NCBI GenBank assembly: GCA_003222195.1
Contig: QHVB01000025.1
Coordinates: forward strand, 186,001 to 250,000
Origin: Gemmatimonadota bacterium
GTDB taxonomy: Bacteria; Gemmatimonadota; Gemmatimonadetes; Gemmatimonadales; GWC2-71-9
Length of the DNA: 64,000 nt
Direction of reading: 5' to 3'
The translations under genes and the position numbers were made by a program. The notes under the pieces were generated by a model. That model searched no databases. It was not told the origin of the DNA and saw only the letters and a program-made list of their open reading frames with translations. How positions within the stretch are numbered: the first letter of the stretch is position 1; every line of letters begins with the position of its first letter. Below, one piece after another: positions 16,738-25,662 of the stretch.

Positions 16738-17972
16738 GGTTTCCATGTCCCCTTCGCCACGGCGGGCACGAACGTCTCGACACCCGGAGCGGGGAAGTCG
16801 ATCGTGCGGCCCTGCTCGGCGCTCATGTACGCGGTCATCAGGACTTTTACGACCTGCAAGCCGTCGTCGAACGTGAGTGCCGGCGGCTGTTTGTGGAGAA
16901 AGGCCTGTACGAAATGCCGGTCTTCGGCCTCGTACCCGTACGCGGCCGCTTCGTTCGCGACGACCGGCATCTGTCCCACCTCGGCGTTCTGCTTTTCAAC
17001 GAGGTCTTCGCCGGCTTTTCCCTGAACTTCGCGGCTGAAGAACAGCTTGAGTCCGGAGTCGAGCGAGTTCCACGAAAGCGAATACTCGGGACCCAGCAGC
17101 TCCGCGGACAGGCGCAGACCGGCACCGACGAAGCTCCACGACGTCGTCGCTTCGCCCAGGACGCGGTAGCCGTCATCGGTCGCGAATTCGATCACCACGC
17201 TCGCGAAATCCTCCGACGGCGACTGCGCGTAGTTCACATCCTTGCCCATCGTCGCGCTGAGTTTCTTGCTGTACTCGGGGCGCGACCACTTCAGGCTCGC
17301 AATGTGCGCCGTGATTCGCGACGGCCGGACGGAGTTTCTCGGCTTGGTCGGATCGGTGAGCAGGTGTTGGACCAGGAGCGACGAGTGACACATCATGTCG
17401 TTCAGCACGCCGCCCCCTTGCAGCGCGCCCTGCCAGAACCACGGGGCATGCGGGCCGCTGTGCTCTTCCGCCGCGCGTGCGAGGTAGGGCCGGCCGGTGA
17501 GCTTGGCGCCGCGCGCCCAGAGCAGGGTGCGCCCGGCCTCGACTTGCGGGGCGAACACTTGGTTCTCCAGATAGCCGTGCGCCAGGCCGACCTTTGTGAC
17601 GAGCTCCACGACGCGCTTCGCTTCCGCGACGTTGCGCGCGAGCGGCTTCTCACAGGCGATGCCTTTGAGCGTGCCCTTCCCGCGCTCGATTGTGCTCACC
17701 ATCTCTTCGACGTTTTCGATGCGGGCGTGATTGGGGCCGGAGAGCCAGATGGCGTCGATGGCCGGATCCTCGACCATCGCCGCAATCGAGGGATACGGCT
17801 TGGCGTCGCCCACGCCCAGTTTCTTCGCGATCGAGGCCGTGGTAGCGGCGTTCTTCTCATTGGGGCTCCAGACGCCGAGGACGTCGGCGTCGCGGACGCC
17901 CACGAATCCCAGCAGATGGAATTTGGCGTTGAAGCCGCTGCCCACCATTCCGATGCCAAGCCGTTTCCCCAT
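16734..17972 (-). CDS. Gfo/Idh/MocA-family oxidoreductase
   Basis: A 412-residue NAD(P)-dependent dehydrogenase. The Rossmann motif is at the N-terminus (IGMVGSGFNAKFHLLGF). The EKPLARN motif (as GIACEKPLARNVAEAKRVVEL) near residue 108 carries the conserved catalytic Lys. The C-terminal alpha/beta domain holds DMMCHSSLLVQHLL. No secretion signal is seen. It is in the operon with GMC oxidase, Gluconate_2-dh3 and DUF1080 genes, so it probably reduces or oxidises keto-sugar intermediates. It starts one base after the upstream stop and overlaps DUF1080 by four bases. Confidence 0.9.
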   Translation of the reverse strand: MGKRLGIGMVGSGFNAKFHLLGFVGVRDADVLGVWSPNEKNAATTASIAKKLGVGDAKPYPSIAAMVEDPAIDAIWLSGPNHARIENVEEMVSTIERGKGTLKGIACEKPLARNVAEAKRVVELVTKVGLAHGYLENQVFAPQVEAGRTLLWARGAKLTGRPYLARAAEEHSGPHAPWFWQGALQGGGVLNDMMCHSSLLVQHLLTDPTKPRNSVRPSRITAHIASLKWSRPEYSKKLSATMGKDVNYAQSPSEDFASVVIEFATDDGYRVLGEATTSWSFVGAGLRLSAELLGPEYSLSWNSLDSGLKLFFSREVQGKAGEDLVEKQNAEVGQMPVVANEAAAYGYEAEDRHFVQAFLHKQPPALTFDDGLQVVKVLMTAYMSAEQGRTIDFPAPGVETFVPAVAKGTWKP

Positions 17973-18563
17973 TCAATCCTCGTATTGGACGCCCAGTTTC
18001 TGCAGCGCTTCCGGCGGGCAGCCGGTCCACTCACGCACGAAGGTATTGCCGCGATAGTCGAGATCGGCGACGCCGATCTTGCTCGTCCAGAATCCCGACG
18101 CCGTCATGTCGCGGAACATGTTGAAGAAGGCAACCCCCTGGCTCATTTCCGGCTTCGCTTTCTTGGGCCAGGCAATGTCGTCGAGCACGGCGGTTTGTTC
18201 AGCAGGGGTCGCCGCGACGAACGTCTTGCCGAACCGCTCGTAGCACTCGTTGTCCAGCCAGGCGATCCCACCGCGCATCGGCGTTCGCCCGTCGGGCCGG
18301 TCGTTCAGCATGAAGTCCATGAACTCGGGCACGCCGGCGTCGGTGGCGCCTCCCGAGCGCTCGTCCTTCGGAATAACCAGATCCGCGAGGACGCGCACTG
18401 TGTCCCACTCGTGGGGAGTGAAGAACGTCGGCGCGAAAGGTATCTTGGCCGCCAGGGCCTCGCGTGCCAGCGTCGCGGCCCGTTGTGCCTCCGCCGGCGT
18501 CCATTTGAACGCCGCCGTGAGTGCCGCCATCGCCATCGCGCCCACCGCTTCGCGCCGTTTCAT
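17973..18563 (-). CDS. Gluconate 2-dehydrogenase subunit 3 family protein (dehydrogenase small subunit)
   Basis: A 196-residue exported protein. It begins MKRREAVGAMAMAALTAAF, a Tat-type twin-residue signal. The Gluconate_2-dh3 domain follows (FFTPHEWDTVRVLADLVIPKDERSGGATDAGVPEFMD). Such subunits help fold or export the large FAD subunit of membrane sugar dehydrogenases, as LacC does for the lactose/glucoside 3-dehydrogenase. Its natural partner, the GMC oxidoreductase, lies on the other side of the kinase gene. The ATG overlaps the kinase TGA by four bases (ATGA). Confidence 0.9.
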   Translation of the reverse strand: MKRREAVGAMAMAALTAAFKWTPAEAQRAATLAREALAAKIPFAPTFFTPHEWDTVRVLADLVIPKDERSGGATDAGVPEFMDFMLNDRPDGRTPMRGGIAWLDNECYERFGKTFVAATPAEQTAVLDDIAWPKKAKPEMSQGVAFFNMFRDMTASGFWTSKIGVADLDYRGNTFVREWTGCPPEALQKLGVQYED

Positions 18564-21226
18564 TGCTTACCTCCTGAGGTCCGATGCTTCAGTTCTTCGA
18601 ACCAGTTGACCACGACGATGAGCTGGCGCGCCCCAGCCTCTCCCTTCATGAAGAGGAAACGGCGGCCATCTGGCGACAGGGCGTACATCTGGGTAACGGG
18701 GCTCCCGACGTATGCGGCGGTCGAGAACAAGCGCTGCCGGGCTCCGACCGCAAACGCGGGCCGAGTCTGCACCTCTGCTCTCACCAACTCGGACGCAGGC
18801 GTGCGGTAATAGATGCCGCGACCGTCCGGTGCCCACACGGGCTCGGTTCCCCCGTCGGTCGAGATCTGCCACCGCCCACCAGCTCCCGGGAACGGTCGTA
18901 CGTACACCTGGTTGCGTCCGGTCTCGTCCGAGACGTAGGCCAGCCAGCGGCTATCCGGCGAGAGTGCGGGCGACGACTCGTCGAACTCGCTCGCTACGAA
19001 GGGGTGGGGCGCGCTGTCCACGCCGGGCCGCAGGTAAAGGATGTCTCGCCCGGTGCGACCTCCCGGGCCATCTCGATACACCAGGAATCGGCCATCGCGT
19101 GACCACACCGCCTGTTGGAGCAGCCGGGATGTCGTAAGCAGCGATTCCGCCGGGCCGCTGCCGTCCCACGGTACCGTGTAGAGCGCCCGGCCACCCTTCC
19201 GGTCCGATACGAAGGTGATCCGCCGTCCATCTGGGGTCCATGTCGGCCGGTCGTTCAATTGGCCCTCATAGGTCAACCGCGACAACGTGCCCTGTCTGAG
19301 CTCATACACCCACAGGTCGATCGACCTGGTTGCGTCAGCCGTGATGCTCACGACGAGATGCGTGCCATCCGGCGAAAGGGCGAGCGATCCGAAATGACGC
19401 CGCAGCGTGGGGTCGATCGCCTGCTCGTTCCCGTTGCGCGTGACCCACACGAGTTCTTGGGTATCGGCGGCCCCAGACATGTACAGCAGCGTACCGTTCC
19501 CCGACACGGTGAGCTCTGCGCCCCCTCCGGGCTTCACCACGACGCCTTCGAGAAGAGGCGTCGCTGGGCCGGTGATCGCCAGCCGGTTCTGATCGAACGG
19601 CGCGGCGAGCAAGCCGCCGTCGGCGAGAGCGACGATCACATACCCAGATCGCACGTACCGCGCATAAGCGCCCCGCAGTAGTGTCCGCACGGTACCGGTG
19701 CGGAAGTCCAGGACGCCGATGTCAGCATCGTTCACGTTGCCACGCCATTCCGTCAGCACCGCGCCCCTGCCGTTGGGCAGGACGTCTACCCACCGATACC
19801 GGTCCAGAGATGTAGAATCCTGAATGCCGACGGGCTGCGACGGGCCTCCGCTTGCTCGCACGCGCCACAAGCCGGTCGACCTAACGTAGTACACCCAACC
19901 GTCCGGTCCCCAAGACGCCTGCAAAGCAGGAATGGCCGAATCGGTCAGGACAATCGGCGGTCCTCCTGCGAGCGAGATGACCTTGAGGATCCCAACGGGT
20001 GCTGAGAACTCGACCGATTGACCGTCGGGCGAAAACGTGGGGTTGAGGACGCGTTCGCTGACCGGCAGCGGTACGGCGTTAATCTGGTCGAGCGAACGGA
20101 GGAAGAGCTGTGGCTGTCCGCTCGTCCCCCATCCCACATACACCAACCGCGTGCCGTCGGGCGATAGCGCGAAGCTCACTCCCACCGGGTCTGCACTGAT
20201 TTCCTGCCCCTTGGGGAAGCTCACAGCGAACCGCACCACGGGACGTGCCGCCTCGGGCTTCAGCCAGGCCCAGAGGGCGATGCCGGCCGCGAGCGCGGTC
20301 GTTCCTGCCAAAGCCACCAGGCGCCAATCCCGCCAGAGGCGCGCTGGGCCCGCCCCGGGGGTAGGGGCGGTGGCGGCGAGCGTCATCGGCACCGCTCCGG
20401 GCCGCACCAGCGCCTCGGCGAATTCGGCCGCCGAGTGGAACCGGTCGGCGGGCAGCTTGGCGAGCGCCTTCTGGATTGCCGCGGCGACGTGGGGCGGGAC
20501 GGTATCGCGGTGCGCTGTAACCGAGATCGGCTTTTCTGTAATCACTTTGGCGACGATCGCCTGGGCAGTGGGGCCTGTGTACGGGGGCTCCCCTGCCAGC
20601 AGCTCGTAGAGCACCGCTGCGAGCGAGTAGATGTCGCTGCGGGCGTCGAGGACGCGGTCGCCCATAGCCTGCTCGGGACTCATGTAATGCGGCGTGCCGA
20701 GGGACAGCCCTGTCTCGGTGATCCGACTGCCGCCCGCGGCGCTGACCGCCAGCGCGATCCCGAAATCAGCGACCACTGGTTGGCCGTCATGCATCAGGAC
20801 GTTCTCGGGCTTGATGTCTCGGTGGATCACACCATGGCGGTGCGCGTAATCGAGGGCGCTCGCCACGGCCCTGGCGATCCCGATCGCCTCGTCGATGTCG
20901 AGTTGCTTCTCCCGCGTCAGCTTGTCGCGCAGCGACTCGCCCTCGATGTACGGCATCACGTAGAACACCAGACCATCGGCTTCGCCCGAGTCGTGTAGCG
21001 GCAGGATGTGAGGATGCTGGAGATTGGCAGTAACCCTGATCTCGTTGAGGAACCGTTCGGCGCCGAGCACTGCCATCAGCTCCGGTCGCAGGAGCTTGAG
21101 GGCGACTCGCCGATCGTGCCGCACGTCCTGGGCGAGGAACACCAGCGCCATCCCACCTTGGCCGAGCTGACGCTTGATACGGTAGCGTTCGGCCAGCGCC
21201 GTCGCGAGGCGCTGTGTGAAATCCAT
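18560..21226 (-). CDS. Ser/Thr protein kinase with transmembrane helix and PD40/WD40-like propeller
   Basis: 888 residues. The kinase domain (about 14-275) has the glycine loop GQGGMALVFLA, VALKLL lysine, HRDIKPENVLM catalytic loop, DFGIA and SPEQA, so it looks active. A transmembrane helix (LVALAGTTALAAGIALWAWL) is near residue 300. The periplasmic C-terminal part holds many PD40 blades (LSPDGTRLVYVGWG, FSPDGQSV, LSPDGTHLVVSI, WTPDGRRITFVSDR, LSPDSRWLAYVSDE). The ATG at 21226 shares one base with the GMC stop; a longer frame to 21610 overlaps GMC coding and is rejected. Being locked between the two dehydrogenase subunits by overlaps is unusual. Confidence 0.93.
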   Translation of the reverse strand: MDFTQRLATALAERYRIKRQLGQGGMALVFLAQDVRHDRRVALKLLRPELMAVLGAERFLNEIRVTANLQHPHILPLHDSGEADGLVFYVMPYIEGESLRDKLTREKQLDIDEAIGIARAVASALDYAHRHGVIHRDIKPENVLMHDGQPVVADFGIALAVSAAGGSRITETGLSLGTPHYMSPEQAMGDRVLDARSDIYSLAAVLYELLAGEPPYTGPTAQAIVAKVITEKPISVTAHRDTVPPHVAAAIQKALAKLPADRFHSAAEFAEALVRPGAVPMTLAATAPTPGAGPARLWRDWRLVALAGTTALAAGIALWAWLKPEAARPVVRFAVSFPKGQEISADPVGVSFALSPDGTRLVYVGWGTSGQPQLFLRSLDQINAVPLPVSERVLNPTFSPDGQSVEFSAPVGILKVISLAGGPPIVLTDSAIPALQASWGPDGWVYYVRSTGLWRVRASGGPSQPVGIQDSTSLDRYRWVDVLPNGRGAVLTEWRGNVNDADIGVLDFRTGTVRTLLRGAYARYVRSGYVIVALADGGLLAAPFDQNRLAITGPATPLLEGVVVKPGGGAELTVSGNGTLLYMSGAADTQELVWVTRNGNEQAIDPTLRRHFGSLALSPDGTHLVVSITADATRSIDLWVYELRQGTLSRLTYEGQLNDRPTWTPDGRRITFVSDRKGGRALYTVPWDGSGPAESLLTTSRLLQQAVWSRDGRFLVYRDGPGGRTGRDILYLRPGVDSAPHPFVASEFDESSPALSPDSRWLAYVSDETGRNQVYVRPFPGAGGRWQISTDGGTEPVWAPDGRGIYYRTPASELVRAEVQTRPAFAVGARQRLFSTAAYVGSPVTQMYALSPDGRRFLFMKGEAGARQLIVVVNWFEELKHRTSGGKQ

Positions 21227-22917
21227 CACAGCGCGCGCGCCTTGAGCTGGTTTGCGATGTATTCCGACGTCCGCCAGGAAAGAGCCATGATCGTCCAGGT
21301 GGGATTCTTGTCGGCCTGCGACGTGAAGGGAGCACCATCGGCAACGAACAGGTTCTTGACCTCGTGGGTCTGGCAATTCGAGTTCACGACCGAGGTCTTG
21401 GGGTCGGCGCCCATGCGCGCGCCGCCGAGTTCGTGGATGATCACGCCACCCGCCGCGATGCCGTAGCCGTCTTCTTTGCTCGGCATATCCCCCCACGGCG
21501 TGCCGCCCATCTCCTTGATGAGCGCGCGGAACGTCTCCTGCATGTGCTTGACCTGCAGGTACTCGTGATCGGTGAACTTCCAGTGGAAGCGCAGCACCGG
21601 GATGCCCCACTTGTCCACGACTCTGGGGTCGATCTCGCAGTAGCTGCCCTCGTTGGGAATCATTTCGCCGCGCCCTGAGAACCCGATGTATGCGCCGTAG
21701 TAGCGGCGATAGTCGTTCTTGAGCTGCTTACCGTAACCGCCGCCTTGCCGCTCCTGGATACCGCCGCCGAAGCCCGCCTCCGGCAGCCCCGTGCCGCCCC
21801 ACACCTCGATGTGGTAGCCGCGCGGGAAGTCGAGCTGCTTGTTGTCCAGCCACCACGGCATGTAGATGTGCATCCCTCCCACACCGTCGTGATTGTGGGG
21901 AACCGGGTCCATCATCTTCGGAACGAATCCCCCGGCGTCGGTGCCGGTCGTATCGGTGAGATACTTGCCGACCGTGCCGCTGCCGTTCGCGAGTCCGTTG
22001 GGGAATGACGCGGACTTGGAGTTGAGCAGGAGCCGCGACGTTTCGCACGCACTTGCCGCGATCACCACGACGCGCGCCGGGATGCGGTGTTCGCTGCCGT
22101 CCTTGGTGTCGATGTAAATGACGCCGTTCGCCTTGCCGCTGCGGTCGAGCGTGATTTCCCGCGCCATTGCGTTCGTCAGCAGCGTGAGCTTGCCAGTTTT
22201 GAGGGCTGGGGCGACCAGGACGTTGGTCGAGGAGAAGTTGGAATTCGTCTTGCAGCCGCGACCGCACTGCCCACAGTAGTGGCACGCTGCCCGGCCGTTG
22301 AGCGGCCGGGTCAGGATCGACAGGCGCGACGGGACGCACGTGACGTTGAGCCGCTTCGCCGCCTGCTGTACGAGCAGCTCATAGCAGCGCGGCTTGGGCG
22401 GCGGCAGGAAGATCGAGTCGGGGGCATTGGGGATGTTCTCCTTGCTCCCGAAGACCCCCACCAGCTGCTCGAGCTTGTCGTAATAGGGCGCGACGTCGTT
22501 GTAGCTGATCGGCCAATCGTCGCCCAGGCCGTCGAACGTTTTCGACTTGAAGTCGCGCGGGCCGAAGCGGAGCGAGATGCGGCCCCAGTGGTTCGTCCTG
22601 CCGCCGACCATCCGCGCCCGCCACCAGCGGAATTTCTCTCCAGGGGCGACGGTGTAGGGCTCTCCGGGGATCTCCCACCCACCGATGCAGCCGTCGAACT
22701 CCCCAAACGGCCTTTCCTTGGTGGAAGCGCCGCGGCGTGGCGACTCGTATGGCCACGTGAGCATCGCGGAATCGGTCGTATTGTCCCACGGAGCGCCCGC
22801 CTCGAGTACGGTAACATTGACGCCGGCGCGGGTGAGCACGTACGCCGCCATCCCACCACCAGCTCCCGAGCCCACGACGAGGACGTCGACTGGTGCCGCT
22901 TGAGTCGCAATGCGCAT
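21226..22917 (-). CDS. GMC-family FAD oxidoreductase (membrane sugar dehydrogenase large subunit-like)
   Basis: A 563-residue enzyme. The FAD-binding fold is at the N-terminus (VLVVGSGAGGGMAAYVL ... VTVLEAG). The substrate domain carries CHYCGQCGRGC and the GMC C-terminal HELGGARMG, which holds the catalytic histidine region. It resembles the LacA/gluconate 2-dehydrogenase branch that oxidises sugars at C2 or C3 and passes electrons to a cytochrome c. No signal peptide of its own is seen; the small subunit carries the Tat signal. No cytochrome subunit is encoded nearby. It is the first gene of the five-gene operon, with AGGAG before the ATG. Confidence 0.9.
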   Translation of the reverse strand: MRIATQAAPVDVLVVGSGAGGGMAAYVLTRAGVNVTVLEAGAPWDNTTDSAMLTWPYESPRRGASTKERPFGEFDGCIGGWEIPGEPYTVAPGEKFRWWRARMVGGRTNHWGRISLRFGPRDFKSKTFDGLGDDWPISYNDVAPYYDKLEQLVGVFGSKENIPNAPDSIFLPPPKPRCYELLVQQAAKRLNVTCVPSRLSILTRPLNGRAACHYCGQCGRGCKTNSNFSSTNVLVAPALKTGKLTLLTNAMAREITLDRSGKANGVIYIDTKDGSEHRIPARVVVIAASACETSRLLLNSKSASFPNGLANGSGTVGKYLTDTTGTDAGGFVPKMMDPVPHNHDGVGGMHIYMPWWLDNKQLDFPRGYHIEVWGGTGLPEAGFGGGIQERQGGGYGKQLKNDYRRYYGAYIGFSGRGEMIPNEGSYCEIDPRVVDKWGIPVLRFHWKFTDHEYLQVKHMQETFRALIKEMGGTPWGDMPSKEDGYGIAAGGVIIHELGGARMGADPKTSVVNSNCQTHEVKNLFVADGAPFTSQADKNPTWTIMALSWRTSEYIANQLKARAL

Positions 22918-22943
22918 TCAGAGGCTCCTGTGTTATCGGGTCA

Positions 22944-24707
22944 TCAGTAACCGATTGCGCCACCCGCGATACGTGGGTCAGCGACACCCACCCAGCCGCC
23001 GACGGTTCTTTGGATTCCCGCGACGAAACCGCTGTGCCCGCGTCGCTCTTGCAGCTTATGTCCCATCGCCTCCACCGCCTGCACCGTCGCGTCGCTCAAA
23101 CCGCCATGCTCGTAGAACGTCTGATCGGGGAGCGCCTGGTGGTGAATGCGGGGAGCCGCGATGGCATCGGCGAGACTCATGCGCTGATCCAATACGTTCA
23201 GAATCACCTGCGTCACCGTCGTGATGATCGTCGGGCCGCCGGGCGAGCCGACGATGAGCTGGACCTGGCCGGCAGAGTCCGTCACGATCGACGGCGTCAT
23301 CGCCGAGAGCATCCGCTTGCGCGGCTGGATCGCGTTCGCCTCGCCCTGGATGAGCCCGTACATATTCGGCTTGCCTGGGGCCGACGTGAAGTCGTCCATC
23401 TCGTTGTTCAACAAAAAGCCCGCGCCCGTTACGGTGACGCCGCTGCCGAAGCCGCCGTTCAAGGTCGTGGTGACGGAAACGGCGTTCCCCTTCGCGTCCA
23501 CGACGGAGTAGTGGGTCGTGTGCATTGCTTCGCCACTCGTCGCCTGCGCCGGCGTGGGCGTGGCGCGCCGCGGATCGATCTGCGCGCGCAGGGTCGCGGC
23601 GTACGACTTGGAGAGTAACCGCTGGAGCGGCATGTCGACGAAATCGGGATCGCCGAGCCAGCGGTTGCGGTCGATGAAGCCCCGCCGCATCGCCTCCGTG
23701 AGCAGGTGAACGTACGCCGGCGTGCCGAACGCCGGGATCGTGTCGAAGCCCTCGAGGATGTTCAGGATCTCGCCCATCGTGACGCCGCCCGAGGACGGGG
23801 GCGGCATGGAGTAGATCGTGTTGCCCCGATAGCTCAGCTGGATGGGGGTGCGCCACTTCGCCTGGTAGCGCCGCAGGTCGTCCTTGGTAATCAGGCCCCG
23901 CCCCTCGCCGCGCTGCATCTCGGCGACGATCAGGTCGGCAATCTGACCGCGATAGAAGACATCCGGGCCGGAGTCGCTGATGAGCTGGAGCGTCCGCGCG
24001 AGGTCAGGCTGTCGCCACATCGTTCCCGGCGGAGGTGCGCTGTCGTGTACGAGGAACTGCGCCCGGCTGGCCGGGAACTGCGCGAGCAGCTCCCGATCGG
24101 CGGCGATGTCGCGGCTCCGGGCCGTGTCGATGACGTGGCCTTGCGCGAGGCGAAGCGCCGGGGCGATCACCGTCGCCCAGGGGAGTGAACCGTAGCGCTT
24201 CCATTCCGCATAGAGTCCCGCGACACTGCCCGGGACGCCGGAGGCGAGATGGCCGACTTCACTCTTGTTGGTGACCTTGCCCACCGAGTCGACGTACATA
24301 TCGTGCGACGCGCCAGACGGCGCGGCTTCGCGGTAGTCGAGCGCCGATACGTCCCCCGTCACGGTACGCTGCACGATGAAGCCGCCGCCCCCGATGTTGC
24401 CGGCGTCCGGCAGCACGACCTCGAGCGCAAATCCCACCGCGATGGCGGCGTCCATGGCGTTGCCGCCTTGCTTCAGGATGTCGACACCTGCCTGGCTCGC
24501 GAGCGGATGGGCGGAGACGACCATCGCGTGCGTGGCAGTGACCGTGCCCGCCCGCAGCGTCCACGTCGGCGGGATGATGCGCGTGCCGCGGATGACTGCG
24601 CCGGGGGGGGGGCCCGCGGCGGCGATCGGCGTTGGACGTGAAGAGGGACTGGTACCAGCACAGGCGATCGCGGTCGCCGCCACGGACAGCGCGAGCATCT
24701 TTCGCAT
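22944..24707 (-). CDS. ggt: Gamma-glutamyltranspeptidase
   Basis: A 587-residue N-terminal nucleophile hydrolase that cleaves gamma-glutamyl compounds such as glutathione in the periplasm. The N-terminus (LALSVAATAIAC) is a lipoprotein signal with Cys16. The autoprocessing site is TTHYSVVD with the nucleophile Thr397. The small subunit carries NGGFGSGVTVTGAGFLLNNEMDDF and the PGGPTIITTVTQVI loop. A run of ten C on the coding strand (24603-24612) near codon 35 encodes three prolines. It is divergent from murQ with only 28 bases between the starts. Confidence 0.93.
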   Translation of the reverse strand: MRKMLALSVAATAIACAGTSPSSRPTPIAAAGPPPGAVIRGTRIIPPTWTLRAGTVTATHAMVVSAHPLASQAGVDILKQGGNAMDAAIAVGFALEVVLPDAGNIGGGGFIVQRTVTGDVSALDYREAAPSGASHDMYVDSVGKVTNKSEVGHLASGVPGSVAGLYAEWKRYGSLPWATVIAPALRLAQGHVIDTARSRDIAADRELLAQFPASRAQFLVHDSAPPPGTMWRQPDLARTLQLISDSGPDVFYRGQIADLIVAEMQRGEGRGLITKDDLRRYQAKWRTPIQLSYRGNTIYSMPPPSSGGVTMGEILNILEGFDTIPAFGTPAYVHLLTEAMRRGFIDRNRWLGDPDFVDMPLQRLLSKSYAATLRAQIDPRRATPTPAQATSGEAMHTTHYSVVDAKGNAVSVTTTLNGGFGSGVTVTGAGFLLNNEMDDFTSAPGKPNMYGLIQGEANAIQPRKRMLSAMTPSIVTDSAGQVQLIVGSPGGPTIITTVTQVILNVLDQRMSLADAIAAPRIHHQALPDQTFYEHGGLSDATVQAVEAMGHKLQERRGHSGFVAGIQRTVGGWVGVADPRIAGGAIGY

Positions 24708-24735
24708 TCGTAATCTTATCGTCTAATTCTCCTCC
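24708..24735. promoter_or_regulatory. 28-base divergent promoter region between ggt and murQ
   Basis: On the minus strand TAAGAT (24718-24713) ends five bases before the ggt ATG. On the plus strand TAATTC (24724-24729) ends six bases before the murQ ATG. Both starts could be leaderless, and the two promoters would overlap, so expression of one may affect the other. No separate operator is obvious. Confidence 0.4.
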
Positions 24736-25662
24736 ATGACAAACCGAGATTTCTCCGATCCTCGGGCCACCGAGCAGCGCAATCCGCGTACCGAGCGGAT
24801 CGATGTGGCCTCGAGTCTCGAGATCGTGGACCTGATGAATGGCGAGGATGCCACGGTTGCGAAGGTCGTGCGCGGCGAACGTGAGCGCATCGCGGCGGCG
24901 ATCGAGCTGATCGTAGCGGCGTTTCGGGCAGGTGGACGGCTGGTTTACGTCGGGGCGGGCACTTCCGGACGCCTCGGCGTCCTCGACGCGACTGAATGTC
25001 CACCGACGTTTGGCGTGCCGCCGACGCTGGTGGTGGGCGTGATCGCCGGCGGCTACCCGGCGCTGGTGAAGAGTGCCGAGGGCGCCGAGGACGACGTGAA
25101 CGCCGGCGGTGCGGCGATGGACACCGCGGCCGTGACGAATCGCGACGTGGTGGTCGGCATCGCGGCGAGCGGCACCACGCCGTACGTGCGGATGGCGCTC
25201 TCCCGCGCCCAGACACTCGGCGCCAAGACGATCCTCGTAACCTGTTCCACCCCACCGAAGGTCCTGGCCGAGACGTCCGACGTGATCATCAATCCCATTG
25301 TGGGACCCGAGGTGCTCACCGGTTCGACGCGCCTCAAGGCCGGCACGGCGACCAAGCTCGTCCTCAACATGCTCACGACCGGCGCGATGATTCGGCTCGG
25401 CAAGGTCTACGGCAATCTGATGGTCGATCTCGTAGCGTTGAGCGCAAAGCTGCACGATCGCGGCGAGCGGATCGTGATGGAGTGCTGTGGCGCGAGTCGC
25501 GAGGAGGCGCGCGATGCGATCAAGCGGGCGGAAGGCAGTGTGAAACTCGCGATCGTGATGGCGCGGCGCAAAGTCGACGCCGCGGAGGCGCGACGCCTGC
25601 TCGAGGCGGCCGGCGGGTTCGTCCGGCCCGTCGTGGGCGATCCACCTGTCGTGTCGCGATGA
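24736..25662 (+). CDS. murQ: N-acetylmuramic acid 6-phosphate etherase
   Basis: A 308-residue cytosolic SIS-domain enzyme that removes the lactyl ether from MurNAc-6-phosphate to give GlcNAc-6-phosphate and lactate during murein recycling. Characteristic segments are TEQRNPRTERID at the N-terminus, YVGAGTSGRLGVLDATECPPTF (phosphosugar binding, about residues 76-97), KSAEGAEDD, and GIAASGTTPYV. The length matches the family. The last four bases overlap the anmK start (ATGA). Confidence 0.96.
   Translation: MTNRDFSDPRATEQRNPRTERIDVASSLEIVDLMNGEDATVAKVVRGERERIAAAIELIVAAFRAGGRLVYVGAGTSGRLGVLDATECPPTFGVPPTLVVGVIAGGYPALVKSAEGAEDDVNAGGAAMDTAAVTNRDVVVGIAASGTTPYVRMALSRAQTLGAKTILVTCSTPPKVLAETSDVIINPIVGPEVLTGSTRLKAGTATKLVLNMLTTGAMIRLGKVYGNLMVDLVALSAKLHDRGERIVMECCGASREEARDAIKRAEGSVKLAIVMARRKVDAAEARRLLEAAGGFVRPVVGDPPVVSR

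Noticed and set aside
21227-21610. Upstream extension of the kinase gene by 128 codons
   Set aside because: The extension overlaps GMC oxidoreductase coding on the same strand and its translation has no kinase-family features. The ATG at 21226 starts right before the kinase domain.
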